From Thioglobus_B sp964566765 (GTDB lineage Bacteria; Pseudomonadota; Gammaproteobacteria; PS1; Pseudothioglobaceae): 8,124 nucleotides of DNA. The notes under the pieces were generated by a model. It saw only the letters and a list, made by a program, of their open reading frames with translations. It had not been told where the DNA came from and did no database searches. Each line of letters begins with the position of its first letter. Positions within the stretch are counted from its first letter, which is position 1. The stretch spans positions 1 to 8,124 of the forward strand of contig CAZMJI010000047.1 in the NCBI GenBank assembly GCA_964566765.1, in the 5' to 3' direction. Below, in pieces: positions 1 to 6,543 of this stretch. Position numbers and translations under genes: made by a program.

Positions 1-2
1 CA

Positions 3-20
3 CCCCGCATCAAAGTGGGG
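3..20. terminator. Possible hairpin terminator at window edge
   Basis: CCCCGC (3-8) can pair with GTGGGG (15-20) around a six-base loop, giving a six-pair stem with one G-T wobble. It lies 47 bp past the stop codon of the minus-strand gene at 68-352, where a terminator for that gene would be expected. On the plus strand no T-run follows. On the minus strand the tail would lie outside the window, so the call cannot be completed. Confidence 0.3.
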
Positions 21-67
21 CAATAATACGCTTTATTTACTTAAATGTCCAGCCCAAATCGAAAAAA

Positions 68-352
68 TTACAATTTGAAGGTGTTGACATTGGGCGCACC
101 ATGCACGCTAATCTCAAAACCTTGCGCCAATAGGTGTTTGACATACAACTTATTGTAAGTAAAGAAAAAAACCAAATTCGCCAACCCAAGCGTTAAAACA
201 CACAGTGGCAGCATCAATGCCAACGAACGCCAATCACGACGATAGATCGCCGGACAAAAGAACAGACATAGCGAAGTCCAAGACAGACCCACGGGTGCAT
301 GACGAATTTCACCGGTTTTTTGATGCGTCAAAGTTAATGTTGTATATGCCAA
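68..352 (-). CDS. Small two-segment membrane protein, HrgC-like, function unknown
   Basis: The product is 94 residues with a TTG start (352-350), chosen because GGGGGA lies 5 nt upstream and because the opening (a beta-like TLTLTHQKTGE segment) matches the family as I remember it. The order is: a polar N-terminus (1-20), a GLSWTSLCLFFCPAIYRRDW stretch (22-41) in which a hydrophobic hairpin ends in a charged RRDW, a transmembrane helix (about 43-65), then YNKLYVKHLLAQGFE (66-80). Small proteins with GFSWT, an RxDW motif and a C-terminal YNKxYxKxLLxxGF have been annotated as HrgC or as unknown inner-membrane proteins. No enzymatic residues are evident. It is transcribed away from gshB from its own strong promoter (373-401). 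Family assignment is from memory; the role is unknown. Confidence 0.75.
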   Translation of the reverse strand: MAYTTLTLTHQKTGEIRHAPVGLSWTSLCLFFCPAIYRRDWRSLALMLPLCVLTLGLANLVFFFTYNKLYVKHLLAQGFEISVHGAPNVNTFKL

Positions 353-372
353 AATAATCCCCCAGAGGCCTC

Positions 373-401
373 ATTCTACTGGGCTTTTCCCGACTTGTCA
401 A
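373..401 (-). promoter_or_regulatory. Near-consensus sigma70 promoter for the 94-aa membrane protein
   Basis: On the minus strand a perfect TTGACA (401-396) is followed by a 17-bp spacer and TAGAAT (378-373), one mismatch from consensus. Transcription would start near 366, giving a leader of about 14 nt that contains the GGGGGA ribosome-binding site (363-358). Confidence 0.75.
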
Positions 402-466
402 AAAAACCTATTTAAATACTCAAGATTATCCAAGGCAAACACCCTTTCTTCCAAGAAGGCTGTCTT

Positions 467-472
467 TATAAT
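467..472 (+). promoter_or_regulatory. Candidate -10 of gshB, leaderless position
   Basis: A perfect TATAAT ends 7 nt before the gshB ATG (480), so initiation would fall at or next to the start codon. No good -35 (only a weak CTTTCT/TTTCTT around 444-450) and no extended TG motif is visible. There is no Shine-Dalgarno sequence within 15 nt of the ATG; the nearest AAGAAGG (453-459) is too far upstream. Confidence 0.5.
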
Positions 473-479
473 AGACGCT

Positions 480-1439
480 ATGAAACAGATCAACCAAAGA
501 CTGGGTGTATTAATGGATGATATCGCCACCATTAAGCCGCACAAAGATTCCTCATTTGCCATGATGCTGGAGGCGCAACGTCGTGGCTATGACATCTACA
601 CCTTTGATGCCAACGACCTGTTTGTTGAACAAGGTCAGGTGTTTGCCAGAGCTTGGCAGACGCGCGTGATCGATCAGGCTGAGCATTATTTTGAAAAATC
701 GCCTGAACAAGTTTTGCCACTGGGCAGCTTTGAGGTGATTCTAATGCGCAAAGATCCGCCGTTTAATATGGATTATATCTATGCCACCTATCTATTGGAG
801 CAGGCAGAAAAACAAGGTTCGCTGGTGATTAACAAGCCCAGCTCTCTGCGCGATGCCAACGAGAAACTGTTTACTTTGAACTTTGCGCATTGTATGCCCG
901 CCACACTGGTGAGTTCACAGACCTCACAAATTGCCGACTTTATTCAAGCGCAACAAACCGCGGTCATCAAACCACTTGACGGCATGGGTGGAGCGGATAT
1001 CTTTAAGTTGCAACACAGCGATGACGACATCAACGAGAAAATCAACTATCTGACCGACGGCGGCCAGCATCTCATCATGGCGCAAGAATTTCTGCCCGAG
1101 ATCGTTAAAGGCGATAAGCGCATCTTACTGGTCAATGGCGAGCCGATTGATTATGCCTTAGCACGCATCCCGGCCGAAGGTAATTTTAAGGGCAATTTGG
1201 CTGCTGGCGCCACCGGCGTGGGGCAGCCACTGAGTGACTCTGATCGCTATCTATGTGCGCAGGTAGGCGATACGCTGAAGCAAATGGGTCTGATGTTTGT
1301 GGGCATGGATGTGATTGGTGATCGCATCACCGAGATTAATGTCACCAGTCCAACCTGCATTCGCGAATTGGACGCCCAATTTGGGCTGAATATTGCCGCA
1401 GACTTGTTTGACGCTATTGAGCAGCAACTAGGCGCGTAA
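480..1439 (+). CDS. gshB: Glutathione synthase, ATP-grasp ligase
   Basis: This enzyme joins gamma-glutamylcysteine and glycine using ATP, the second step of glutathione synthesis in the cytoplasm. The 319 residues match the usual length (E. coli about 316). The N-terminal GSH-synth domain holds GVLMDDIATI (9-18), KDSSFAMMLEAQRRGY (22-37) and the hallmark LMRKDPPFNMDYIYATY (88-104). NKPSSLRDANEKLF (118-131) leads into the ATP-grasp domain, with IKPLDGMGGADIF (163-175), a KGDKRILLVNGEP loop (210-222), ARIPAEGNFKGNLAAG (228-243) and the metal/ATP site FVGMDVIGDRITEINVTSPT (273-292). All expected catalytic segments are present. The start lacks a ribosome-binding site and sits just downstream of a TATAAT, suggesting leaderless translation. 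The last 26 bp overlap the 3' end of crcB on the other strand. No gshA is in the window. Confidence 0.97.
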   Translation: MKQINQRLGVLMDDIATIKPHKDSSFAMMLEAQRRGYDIYTFDANDLFVEQGQVFARAWQTRVIDQAEHYFEKSPEQVLPLGSFEVILMRKDPPFNMDYIYATYLLEQAEKQGSLVINKPSSLRDANEKLFTLNFAHCMPATLVSSQTSQIADFIQAQQTAVIKPLDGMGGADIFKLQHSDDDINEKINYLTDGGQHLIMAQEFLPEIVKGDKRILLVNGEPIDYALARIPAEGNFKGNLAAGATGVGQPLSDSDRYLCAQVGDTLKQMGLMFVGMDVIGDRITEINVTSPTCIRELDAQFGLNIAADLFDAIEQQLGA

Positions 1440-1806
1440 GCACCACGCCCAGGCCCGCCGCAGCTAGCGACAAACCGACGTTGAGCGCCACATTGGTCGC
1501 CGCTTGTGCATAATGCCCCAGGCCAATCATCTCTACCGACTCCCAAGACAGGGTCGACATGGTGGTGAGTGAACCGGTAAAGCCCACCAATAGCAGCAAA
1601 CGATGGGCTTCACTCAGGGCAGCTTTTTCTAGAATAATCACCACCAACACCCCGGCAATAAAAGAACCGATCACATTGGCACTGAGGGTGCCGTAAGGAA
1701 AGCCGCGTCCCATCAGCTGATTCATGGCTTCGGTCAAATAATAACGCAAACTGGCGCCCACAGTGGCACCCGCACCAATGGCTAAAATGGTTGGCAATGC
1801 TTTCAT
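1414..1806 (-). CDS. crcB: Fluoride channel CrcB/Fluc
   Basis: The product is 130 residues with four hydrophobic helices and acts as a dual-topology dimer that exports fluoride from the cytoplasm. Family signatures are GAGATVGASLRYY (11-23, conserved Arg21), YGTLSANVIGSF (38-49, pore Asn44) and the TM3 break GFTGSLTTMSTLSWE (75-89) that carries the central sodium site. The usual motif here is TTFSTF; both phenylalanines of the fluoride pathway are replaced, by Met83 and Leu86. The ATG overlaps the rarA stop as ATGA, so it is the last and probably translationally coupled gene of apbE-rarA-crcB. There is no leader of its own and therefore no fluoride riboswitch directly upstream. Its TAG lies 26 bp inside the end of gshB (convergent). 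Confidence 0.93.
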   Translation of the reverse strand: MKALPTILAIGAGATVGASLRYYLTEAMNQLMGRGFPYGTLSANVIGSFIAGVLVVIILEKAALSEAHRLLLLVGFTGSLTTMSTLSWESVEMIGLGHYAQAATNVALNVGLSLAAAGLGVVLTRLVAAQ

Positions 1807-3044
1807 GATTTGTCCTTAATTTGTTGCAGTTTTTCTCTAATTTTAATCTCTAAGCCGCGCTCTGTTGGCTCATAGTAGGTTTGCTCACCCAACTCTTCCG
1901 GGAAGTAGGTTTGGCCATAGCTAATGCCGTCTGCTTCATCATGCGCATAACGATACCCCTGGCCATAGCCTTGCGCTTGGTCTAGTTTGGTTGGCGCATT
2001 ACACAGATGCTTAGGCACAGGCAAATGATGGGTCTCTTTGGCTTGGCGCATGGCGGCTTTGTGTGCCAGATAAAGCGCATTGGACTTAGGCGCCACCGCA
2101 CAATAGGTCACCGCTTGTGCAATCGCGCGAATACCTTCCTTATCGCCCACACGATGATAAATATCCCAGGCATTTAGCGTTACCTGCAGAGCACGTGGGT
2201 CAGCATTGCCGATGTCTTCTGAAGCGATGGCCAGCAGACGTCTGGCGATCACCTTGGGATCGCTGCCGCCATCGATCATGCGACTCATCCAATACAGCGC
2301 ACCATCTGGCGAGGAACCACGTACCGATTTATGAAAAGCAGACAACTGCTGATAAAACACATCGCCGCCCTTATCAAAAGACGCCACCTTGTCTTGCAGA
2401 AAGTTTGACAGCGCCTGTTCGTCGATCACACCCGGGGTGTTATTCAACTGCTCAACAATGTTAAGCGCGCGTCTGCCGTCGCCTCCGGCTGCCTGTGCAA
2501 TACGTACTTTGGCTGCCGGCGACAGCGCCAGCTGTAAGTGCTCGCTTGCACGTTCAACCAATACCTGCAGTTCTTCACGACTCAGCGTCTCCAAAATATA
2601 AACACTAAGACGCGATAAGAGCGCGCGATTAATCTCAAATGCTGGATTCTCAGTGGTGGCACCAATGAGCGTGACCAAGCCCGACTCCACATGCGGTAAC
2701 AAAGCGTCTTGTTGAGCCTTATTAAAGCGATGAATCTCATCAATAAAGCAAATGGTGGCGCGCCCCATGGCCTCAGACTGCTGCGCTGCCTCGACCACTT
2801 GGCGCAATTCTTTGACCCCATCTAGCACGGCTGATAGTTGGATAAAATCGCCCTCAATGTGTCGAGCCATCACCCGTGCCAAGGTGGTTTTGCCCACGCC
2901 AGACGGCCCCCATAGAATCATCGAATGCAGCTGATGCTGCTTGAGCGCTTGAGCCAAAGGATGCTGGCCAGCCAGCAAGTGTTGTTGGCCCACGACTTGA
3001 TCTAGGCTTTGGGGTCTGAGTTGTTCGGCCAGTGGTGTGCTCAT
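1803..3044 (-). CDS. rarA: Replication-associated recombination protein A, clamp-loader-like AAA+ ATPase
   Basis: RarA (MgsA) is a homotetrameric AAA+ ATPase related to clamp loaders and to eukaryotic WRNIP1; it acts at stalled replication forks and on DNA ends with SSB. At 413 residues it has family length. Visible motifs are Walker A GPSGVGKT (46-53), Walker B ICFIDEIHRF (98-107), sensor 1 LIGATTENP (126-134), arginine finger in ALLSR (Arg145) and sensor 2 GGDGRRALN (187-195). The C-terminal tetramerisation region includes GALYWMSRMIDGGSDP (248-263), LLAIASEDIGNADPRAL (270-286) and the late NAPTKL...GYGQGYRYAHDE block (349-370). The ATG shares its first base with the apbE stop (TAATG) and its stop overlaps the crcB start (ATGA). 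In E. coli rarA follows lolA; the apbE/crcB company here is different. Confidence 0.96.
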   Translation of the reverse strand: MSTPLAEQLRPQSLDQVVGQQHLLAGQHPLAQALKQHQLHSMILWGPSGVGKTTLARVMARHIEGDFIQLSAVLDGVKELRQVVEAAQQSEAMGRATICFIDEIHRFNKAQQDALLPHVESGLVTLIGATTENPAFEINRALLSRLSVYILETLSREELQVLVERASEHLQLALSPAAKVRIAQAAGGDGRRALNIVEQLNNTPGVIDEQALSNFLQDKVASFDKGGDVFYQQLSAFHKSVRGSSPDGALYWMSRMIDGGSDPKVIARRLLAIASEDIGNADPRALQVTLNAWDIYHRVGDKEGIRAIAQAVTYCAVAPKSNALYLAHKAAMRQAKETHHLPVPKHLCNAPTKLDQAQGYGQGYRYAHDEADGISYGQTYFPEELGEQTYYEPTERGLEIKIREKLQQIKDKS

Positions 3045-3985
3045 TATTGACTACTTAGCACCTGGTATTGGTGCTGATCATTTAATACAATCACAACTTG
3101 CAAACCAAGCTGTTGGGCTAATTGTAGCGCTTTTTTGCTGCCCATGGCTTGCATTGCGGTCGCATAGGCATCACTCAGTGCTGCACTATGAGTGATGACA
3201 CTCACAGAAGCGATATCACTGTCCGCTGGAAAGCCCGTCTGTGGATCCAAGATATGCGCATAACGCTGACCTTGATACTGCCAATAGTTACGATAATCAC
3301 CCGAGGTCGCCACCGCTTGGTTATTCAGCTCGATCGACTTAGGCAACTGCCCGGCAGGCATCTCAATACCCACTCTCCAAGGTGTGTTGGCACGAGTACC
3401 ACGAGCCAGCACTTCACCGCCAATCTCAATCATAAAATGCGCAATACCTTGGCTCTCCAATAGGTGTGCCAGCTGATCAATGGCATAACCTTTGGCGATC
3501 GCGGACAAGTTAAGCTTAAGCGCCTTGGGTTTCTTAATCCGACCTTCTACCAACTGCAGATGGGTGATAGAGGCACTCTGCAGCACCTGTGCCACTTGCT
3601 TGGCATCAGGCGGCGTCTCAACCTGCTGGGGTCCAAACCCCCAAAGATCGATCAACTGTCCCAAACCTGGATCAAAGTAGCCTTGAGTATTTTGGTAGAG
3701 TTGTTGTGACTGTACCAAAAGTTCAAATAGCGCGCTCGATACCGAGATCCAGTTCTCGCTCGAGTTGCGATTAAGTTTTGAAATCTCTGAGTTTGGATCC
3801 CAATTAGAAAAAGTCTGGTTCACGCGCGCCAACACTTGCTCAACCTCAGCGCGCTGGGCGGCTGCGCCAAGCGTCTGAATCTGATAACTGGTACCCATGG
3901 TGCGACCATTCAGCTCAAAAACCGTTGGCTCACTCGCACAGCCGCTTAACAGGAGAAATATAAGAAGGATTAGTTGTCTAAGCAT
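3044..3985 (-). CDS. apbE: FAD:protein FMN transferase, lipoprotein
   Basis: ApbE hydrolyses FAD and attaches FMN to threonine of exported targets such as NqrC and RnfG, working outside the inner membrane with Mg2+. I start it at the ATG at 3985, giving 313 residues, because this begins a clean lipoprotein signal: hydrophobic core 4-13 and lipobox LSGC with Cys16. A longer reading starting at 4165 would run antisense through mltB and hide the signal. Motifs are NGRTMGTSYQI (26-36), YFDPGLGQLIDLWGFG (103-118), LNLSAIAKGYAID (158-170), IEIGGEV (186-192), ATSGDYRNYW (226-235), HILDPQTG (244-251) and the metal-binding SDAYATAMQAMG (271-282). It heads the apbE-rarA-crcB operon. No ribosome-binding site is seen before the ATG. 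No Nqr, Rnf or other flavinylated partner gene is in the window. Confidence 0.95.
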   Translation of the reverse strand: MLRQLILLIFLLLSGCASEPTVFELNGRTMGTSYQIQTLGAAAQRAEVEQVLARVNQTFSNWDPNSEISKLNRNSSENWISVSSALFELLVQSQQLYQNTQGYFDPGLGQLIDLWGFGPQQVETPPDAKQVAQVLQSASITHLQLVEGRIKKPKALKLNLSAIAKGYAIDQLAHLLESQGIAHFMIEIGGEVLARGTRANTPWRVGIEMPAGQLPKSIELNNQAVATSGDYRNYWQYQGQRYAHILDPQTGFPADSDIASVSVITHSAALSDAYATAMQAMGSKKALQLAQQLGLQVVIVLNDQHQYQVLSSQ

Positions 3986-3993
3986 TATATAAT
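3984..3993. promoter_or_regulatory. Palindromic -10 region between apbE and mltB
   Basis: ATTATATAAT is a perfect 10-bp palindrome inside the region between the two divergent start codons (3985 and 4000). It contains TATAAT on the plus strand (3988-3993), six bases before the mltB ATG, which places initiation on the start codon itself. It also contains TATAAT on the minus strand (3989-3984), overlapping the apbE ATG, so that copy is too close to serve apbE unless translation starts otherwise. A weaker CAAAAT (3997-3992, minus) sits at the right distance for a leaderless apbE. No clear -35 is visible for either. Confidence 0.5.
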
Positions 3994-3999
3994 TTTGCC

Positions 4000-5178
4000 A
4001 TGTTGCGCCTGATTTTCTTTTTGCTGTTTTCAGCAACTGCCTTAGCAGATGATACCCAAGAGACCCCTGGTTTATTTGATGATTATCTAAGCCAGATTCG
4101 AGATCAAGCACAAGCACAAGGCATCTCCAAACAAACGCTGGACCTGACGCTAACTGGCTTAACACCCAATCCCAAAGTACTCAAGCTTGACCGTTCTCAG
4201 GCTGAGTTTAGTCTGAACTTTTGGCGCTATCTTAATACTCGCGTGAGCGCACATCGCCTGGAGAATGGCGCCAAACAACTGGCCGAGCATCGGGCGCAAT
4301 TACAAGAGATTTACCAGCAATATGGAGTGCCGCCGCATGTGATTGTGGCATTTTGGGGATTGGAGTCAAATTTTGGCCACCATACCGGCAGTCTGTCATT
4401 GGTGCGCTCGTTGGCCACCCTGGGTCATGATCTGCGTCGCAGCGAATTCTTTACCAAAGAGCTGCTAGTGCTGCTCAAACTGATCGACCAGGGTCGTATT
4501 CCAGCTGATGCCAAAGGCTCCTGGGCAGGTGCAATGGGTGGCGTACAGTTTATGCCCAGCAATGTTGCGGCCTATGGTGTAGACGCCGACCAAGATGGCA
4601 AAATTGACCTATGGCAGTCTCAGGCCGATATCTTTGCCTCAGCAGCCAACTTCCTAAAAGCCTTGGGCTGGCAACGCGGTTACCGCTGGGGGCGCGAAGT
4701 TCAGCTGCCAACGACCTTTGACTACCAATTGGCCAACCTTAAACACCGGCAGTCGCTGCAGCACTGGAAGCAACTGGGAGTGAAAAACACCGATGGTTCT
4801 GAGCTGCCAGATGCCACACTGCAGGCCGCAGTGGTATTGCCAATGGGCCACCAAGGGCCGGCTTTTTTGGTGTATCAGAACTTCTCGATTATTCTGCGCT
4901 GGAATCGCTCTATTCTGTACGCCTTATCGGTGGCGCATTTGTCAGACCGACTCTCAGGCGCGGACAAATTGACAGCCAAGCCTCTGTCTGAGCCCTCACT
5001 CAGTCGCGATCAGGTCAAACACATTCAAACCAGATTAAACGCGCTGGGCTTTGACACCGGTGAACCGGATGGCATCTCTGGGCCTAAAACGCGCGCCGCA
5101 GCCCGCGCCTACCAAGCGGCCAATAACTTACCGGCCGATGGTTATGTGGGCTACCAACTGTTTGAGAGGCTGCAATGA
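4000..5178 (+). CDS. Lytic murein transglycosylase, MltB family with C-terminal peptidoglycan-binding domain
   Basis: The enzyme cleaves the MurNAc-GlcNAc bond of peptidoglycan in the periplasm, leaving 1,6-anhydro-MurNAc ends. The 392 residues start with a short Sec signal (1-16, cleavage after ALA at about 14-16) and no lipobox, so it is soluble rather than lipid-anchored like E. coli MltB. The SLT_2 domain spans about 25-320: the catalytic Glu122 is in FWGLESNFGHHTG (118-130), followed by SWAGAMGGVQFMPS (174-187) and DADQDGKIDLW (195-205), which resembles the EF-hand calcium site of Slt35. A PG_binding_1 domain fills 334-392, with NALGFDTGEPDGISGPKTR (347-365). This layout is typical of the MltB-like proteins of Pseudomonas and relatives. 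The start is fixed by the signal peptide; there is no ribosome-binding site and the TATAAT is only 6 nt away. The stop overlaps ruvX (ATGA). Confidence 0.94.
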   Translation: MLRLIFFLLFSATALADDTQETPGLFDDYLSQIRDQAQAQGISKQTLDLTLTGLTPNPKVLKLDRSQAEFSLNFWRYLNTRVSAHRLENGAKQLAEHRAQLQEIYQQYGVPPHVIVAFWGLESNFGHHTGSLSLVRSLATLGHDLRRSEFFTKELLVLLKLIDQGRIPADAKGSWAGAMGGVQFMPSNVAAYGVDADQDGKIDLWQSQADIFASAANFLKALGWQRGYRWGREVQLPTTFDYQLANLKHRQSLQHWKQLGVKNTDGSELPDATLQAAVVLPMGHQGPAFLVYQNFSIILRWNRSILYALSVAHLSDRLSGADKLTAKPLSEPSLSRDQVKHIQTRLNALGFDTGEPDGISGPKTRAAARAYQAANNLPADGYVGYQLFERLQ

Positions 5179-5600
5179 TTAAAACCTATCTGGGCTTTGA
5201 TGTCGGCACCAAACGCACGGGTGTGGCGCTTGCCAATAGCCTAACCAAACAAGCCGGCGGCCTATCGGTGGTTAAAAACCACAAAGATGGCTCCACCAAT
5301 TGGGACGAATTTGACAAAATCCTCAACAGTCATCCGGCCGATCTATTGGTGGTGGGCCTGCCCTATGATGAGCAAGGTGAGGCGCAGGAAATGACCTTTA
5401 TTGCCAAGTCGTTTGGGCGTAAGCTACAAGCACGCTACGAGGTTGAGGTGGTGTTTATTGATGAGTATTTGTCCTCATTCGAAGCCAAAAAACAACTAAA
5501 ATACAATCACCATCACAAAAACGCCAAGCGTGGTGAGGTGGACAAACATTCATCACAACTGATATTGCAGAGCTACTTAAATGAACACTGTTTCGATTAG
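5175..5600 (+). CDS. ruvX: Pre-16S rRNA nuclease / Holliday junction resolvase-like protein YqgF
   Basis: RuvX (YqgF) has an RNase H fold and processes the 5' end of 16S rRNA; older work also proposed Holliday-junction resolution and effects on Rho-dependent termination. At 141 residues it has family length. The first strand carries FDVGTKRTGVA (8-18, Asp9), then LLVVGLPYDEQGEAQEM (57-73), FIDEYLSSFEA (94-104, Asp96/Glu97) and the C-terminal VDKHSSQLILQSYL (122-135, Asp123), so all acidic active-site positions are kept. Its ATG overlaps the mltB stop, and its last 20 bp overlap the start of pyrB, implying coupled translation. In Pseudomonas and relatives it follows yqgE and precedes pyrR-pyrB; here mltB takes the upstream place. 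Confidence 0.95.
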   Translation: MIKTYLGFDVGTKRTGVALANSLTKQAGGLSVVKNHKDGSTNWDEFDKILNSHPADLLVVGLPYDEQGEAQEMTFIAKSFGRKLQARYEVEVVFIDEYLSSFEAKKQLKYNHHHKNAKRGEVDKHSSQLILQSYLNEHCFD

Positions 5601-6543
5601 CAACGACGCGCAACTTGATCCCAACGATCAACTGATTCACCTATTAGGTCTTGAAGGCTTATCCAAACAACATATTACCCACATTCTCGATGTGGCTGAC
5701 AGCCTGCTGGATGAGCAAGGCAACCTACAAAAATCCAAAGCGCTGGATGATATGTCGGTGGCCAACTTGTTTTTTGAGCCCTCTACTCGAACTCGAAACA
5801 CCTTTGAGATTGCTGCCAAACGTAATAGCGCTAAGGTGATTAACGTCGACCTGGCCAACTCAGCGCTGAAGAAAAATGAAGCCTTGATGGATACCATGCA
5901 AACGCTAAAGGCCATGCAAATTGACATGTTTGTGATTCGTCATAAACAAAACGGTCTGCCGCACCATGTGGCTGAAAATCTATCGGGTGTGGCGATTTTG
6001 AATGCCGGTGATGGCATTAATGCGCACCCAACTCAAGCCCTATTAGATGTGCTGACCATTCGTCAACACAAACACAGCTTTGACAAGCTATCAGTTGCCA
6101 TTGTTGGTGATATTAAACACTCTCGTGTCGCGCACTCTGAGATCCAAGCACTGAAAACCCTGGGCACCACTGACATTCGCCTAATTGCCCCCGCTGGATT
6201 GCAATACGGCGCAGAGCACAATGGGGTGATCAAGCGCTTTGAACAAATGGACGAAGGCCTAGCCGGTGCCGATGTGGTGATTATGCTACGTCTACAAAAA
6301 GAGCGCATGCTTGAGGCCGAGATTCCCAACGAACAAGAATACTTTGAAAGTTACGGCTTAACGCCAGAGCGCCTAGCGCTGGCCAAACCTGATGCCATTG
6401 TTATGCACCCGGGTCCAATCAACCGCGGGGTTGAAATTGACTCTAGTGTGGCCGACGGCGAGCAGTCGGTGATTTTGCAACAAGTCACCAACGGCATTGC
6501 GGTGCGTATGGCGGTAATGGCAATTCTGGCAGGCAAAGCATGA
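5581..6543 (+). CDS. pyrB: Aspartate carbamoyltransferase catalytic chain
   Basis: This cytoplasmic enzyme condenses carbamoyl phosphate with aspartate, the first committed step of pyrimidine synthesis. The 320 residues resemble the Pseudomonas chain more than the E. coli one. The carbamoyl-phosphate site is FFEPSTRTRNTFE (64-76), followed by the mobile loop ALKKNEALMDT (95-105), FVIRH (117-121) and HPTQALLD (149-156). The aspartate domain shows VAIVGDIKHSRVAHS (172-186), VVIMLRLQKERM (232-243) and MHPGPINRGVEI (275-286). In the 80s loop the common KGE(T/S) reads KNEA. It begins 20 bp inside ruvX with no strong ribosome-binding site and ends in an ATGA overlap with ygfB. The usual partners pyrR and pyrC/pyrC' are absent, so whether it assembles as a class A dodecamer with an inactive dihydroorotase cannot be told from here. 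Confidence 0.97.
   Translation: MNTVSISNDAQLDPNDQLIHLLGLEGLSKQHITHILDVADSLLDEQGNLQKSKALDDMSVANLFFEPSTRTRNTFEIAAKRNSAKVINVDLANSALKKNEALMDTMQTLKAMQIDMFVIRHKQNGLPHHVAENLSGVAILNAGDGINAHPTQALLDVLTIRQHKHSFDKLSVAIVGDIKHSRVAHSEIQALKTLGTTDIRLIAPAGLQYGAEHNGVIKRFEQMDEGLAGADVVIMLRLQKERMLEAEIPNEQEYFESYGLTPERLALAKPDAIVMHPGPINRGVEIDSSVADGEQSVILQQVTNGIAVRMAVMAILAGKA

Noticed and set aside
1780..1830. Fluoride riboswitch upstream of crcB
   Set aside because: The crcB start overlaps rarA, leaving no non-coding space.
1803..3044. Open frames opposite to rarA, apbE, pyrB and gshB, up to about 115 codons
   Set aside because: They lie fully inside genes with complete family motifs, have no recognisable domains and no ribosome-binding sites, and are antisense or out-of-frame shadows.
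3978..4001. Seven-codon minus-strand mini-ORF (ATG at 4001) overlapping the apbE start
   Set aside because: It has no ribosome-binding site, and in such a short AT-rich stretch it is readily explained by chance.
4021..4036. Inverted repeat TTGCTG-TTTT-CAGCAA near the divergent promoters
   Set aside because: It lies in the codons of the mltB signal peptide; a six-pair repeat there is plausible by chance, and no second copy is seen. It could be an operator but evidence is lacking.
3986..4165. Sixty-residue N-terminal extension of ApbE, starting at 4165
   Set aside because: It runs antisense to the mltB signal peptide and would place the lipoprotein signal inside the protein; the ATG at 3985 gives a normal lipoprotein.
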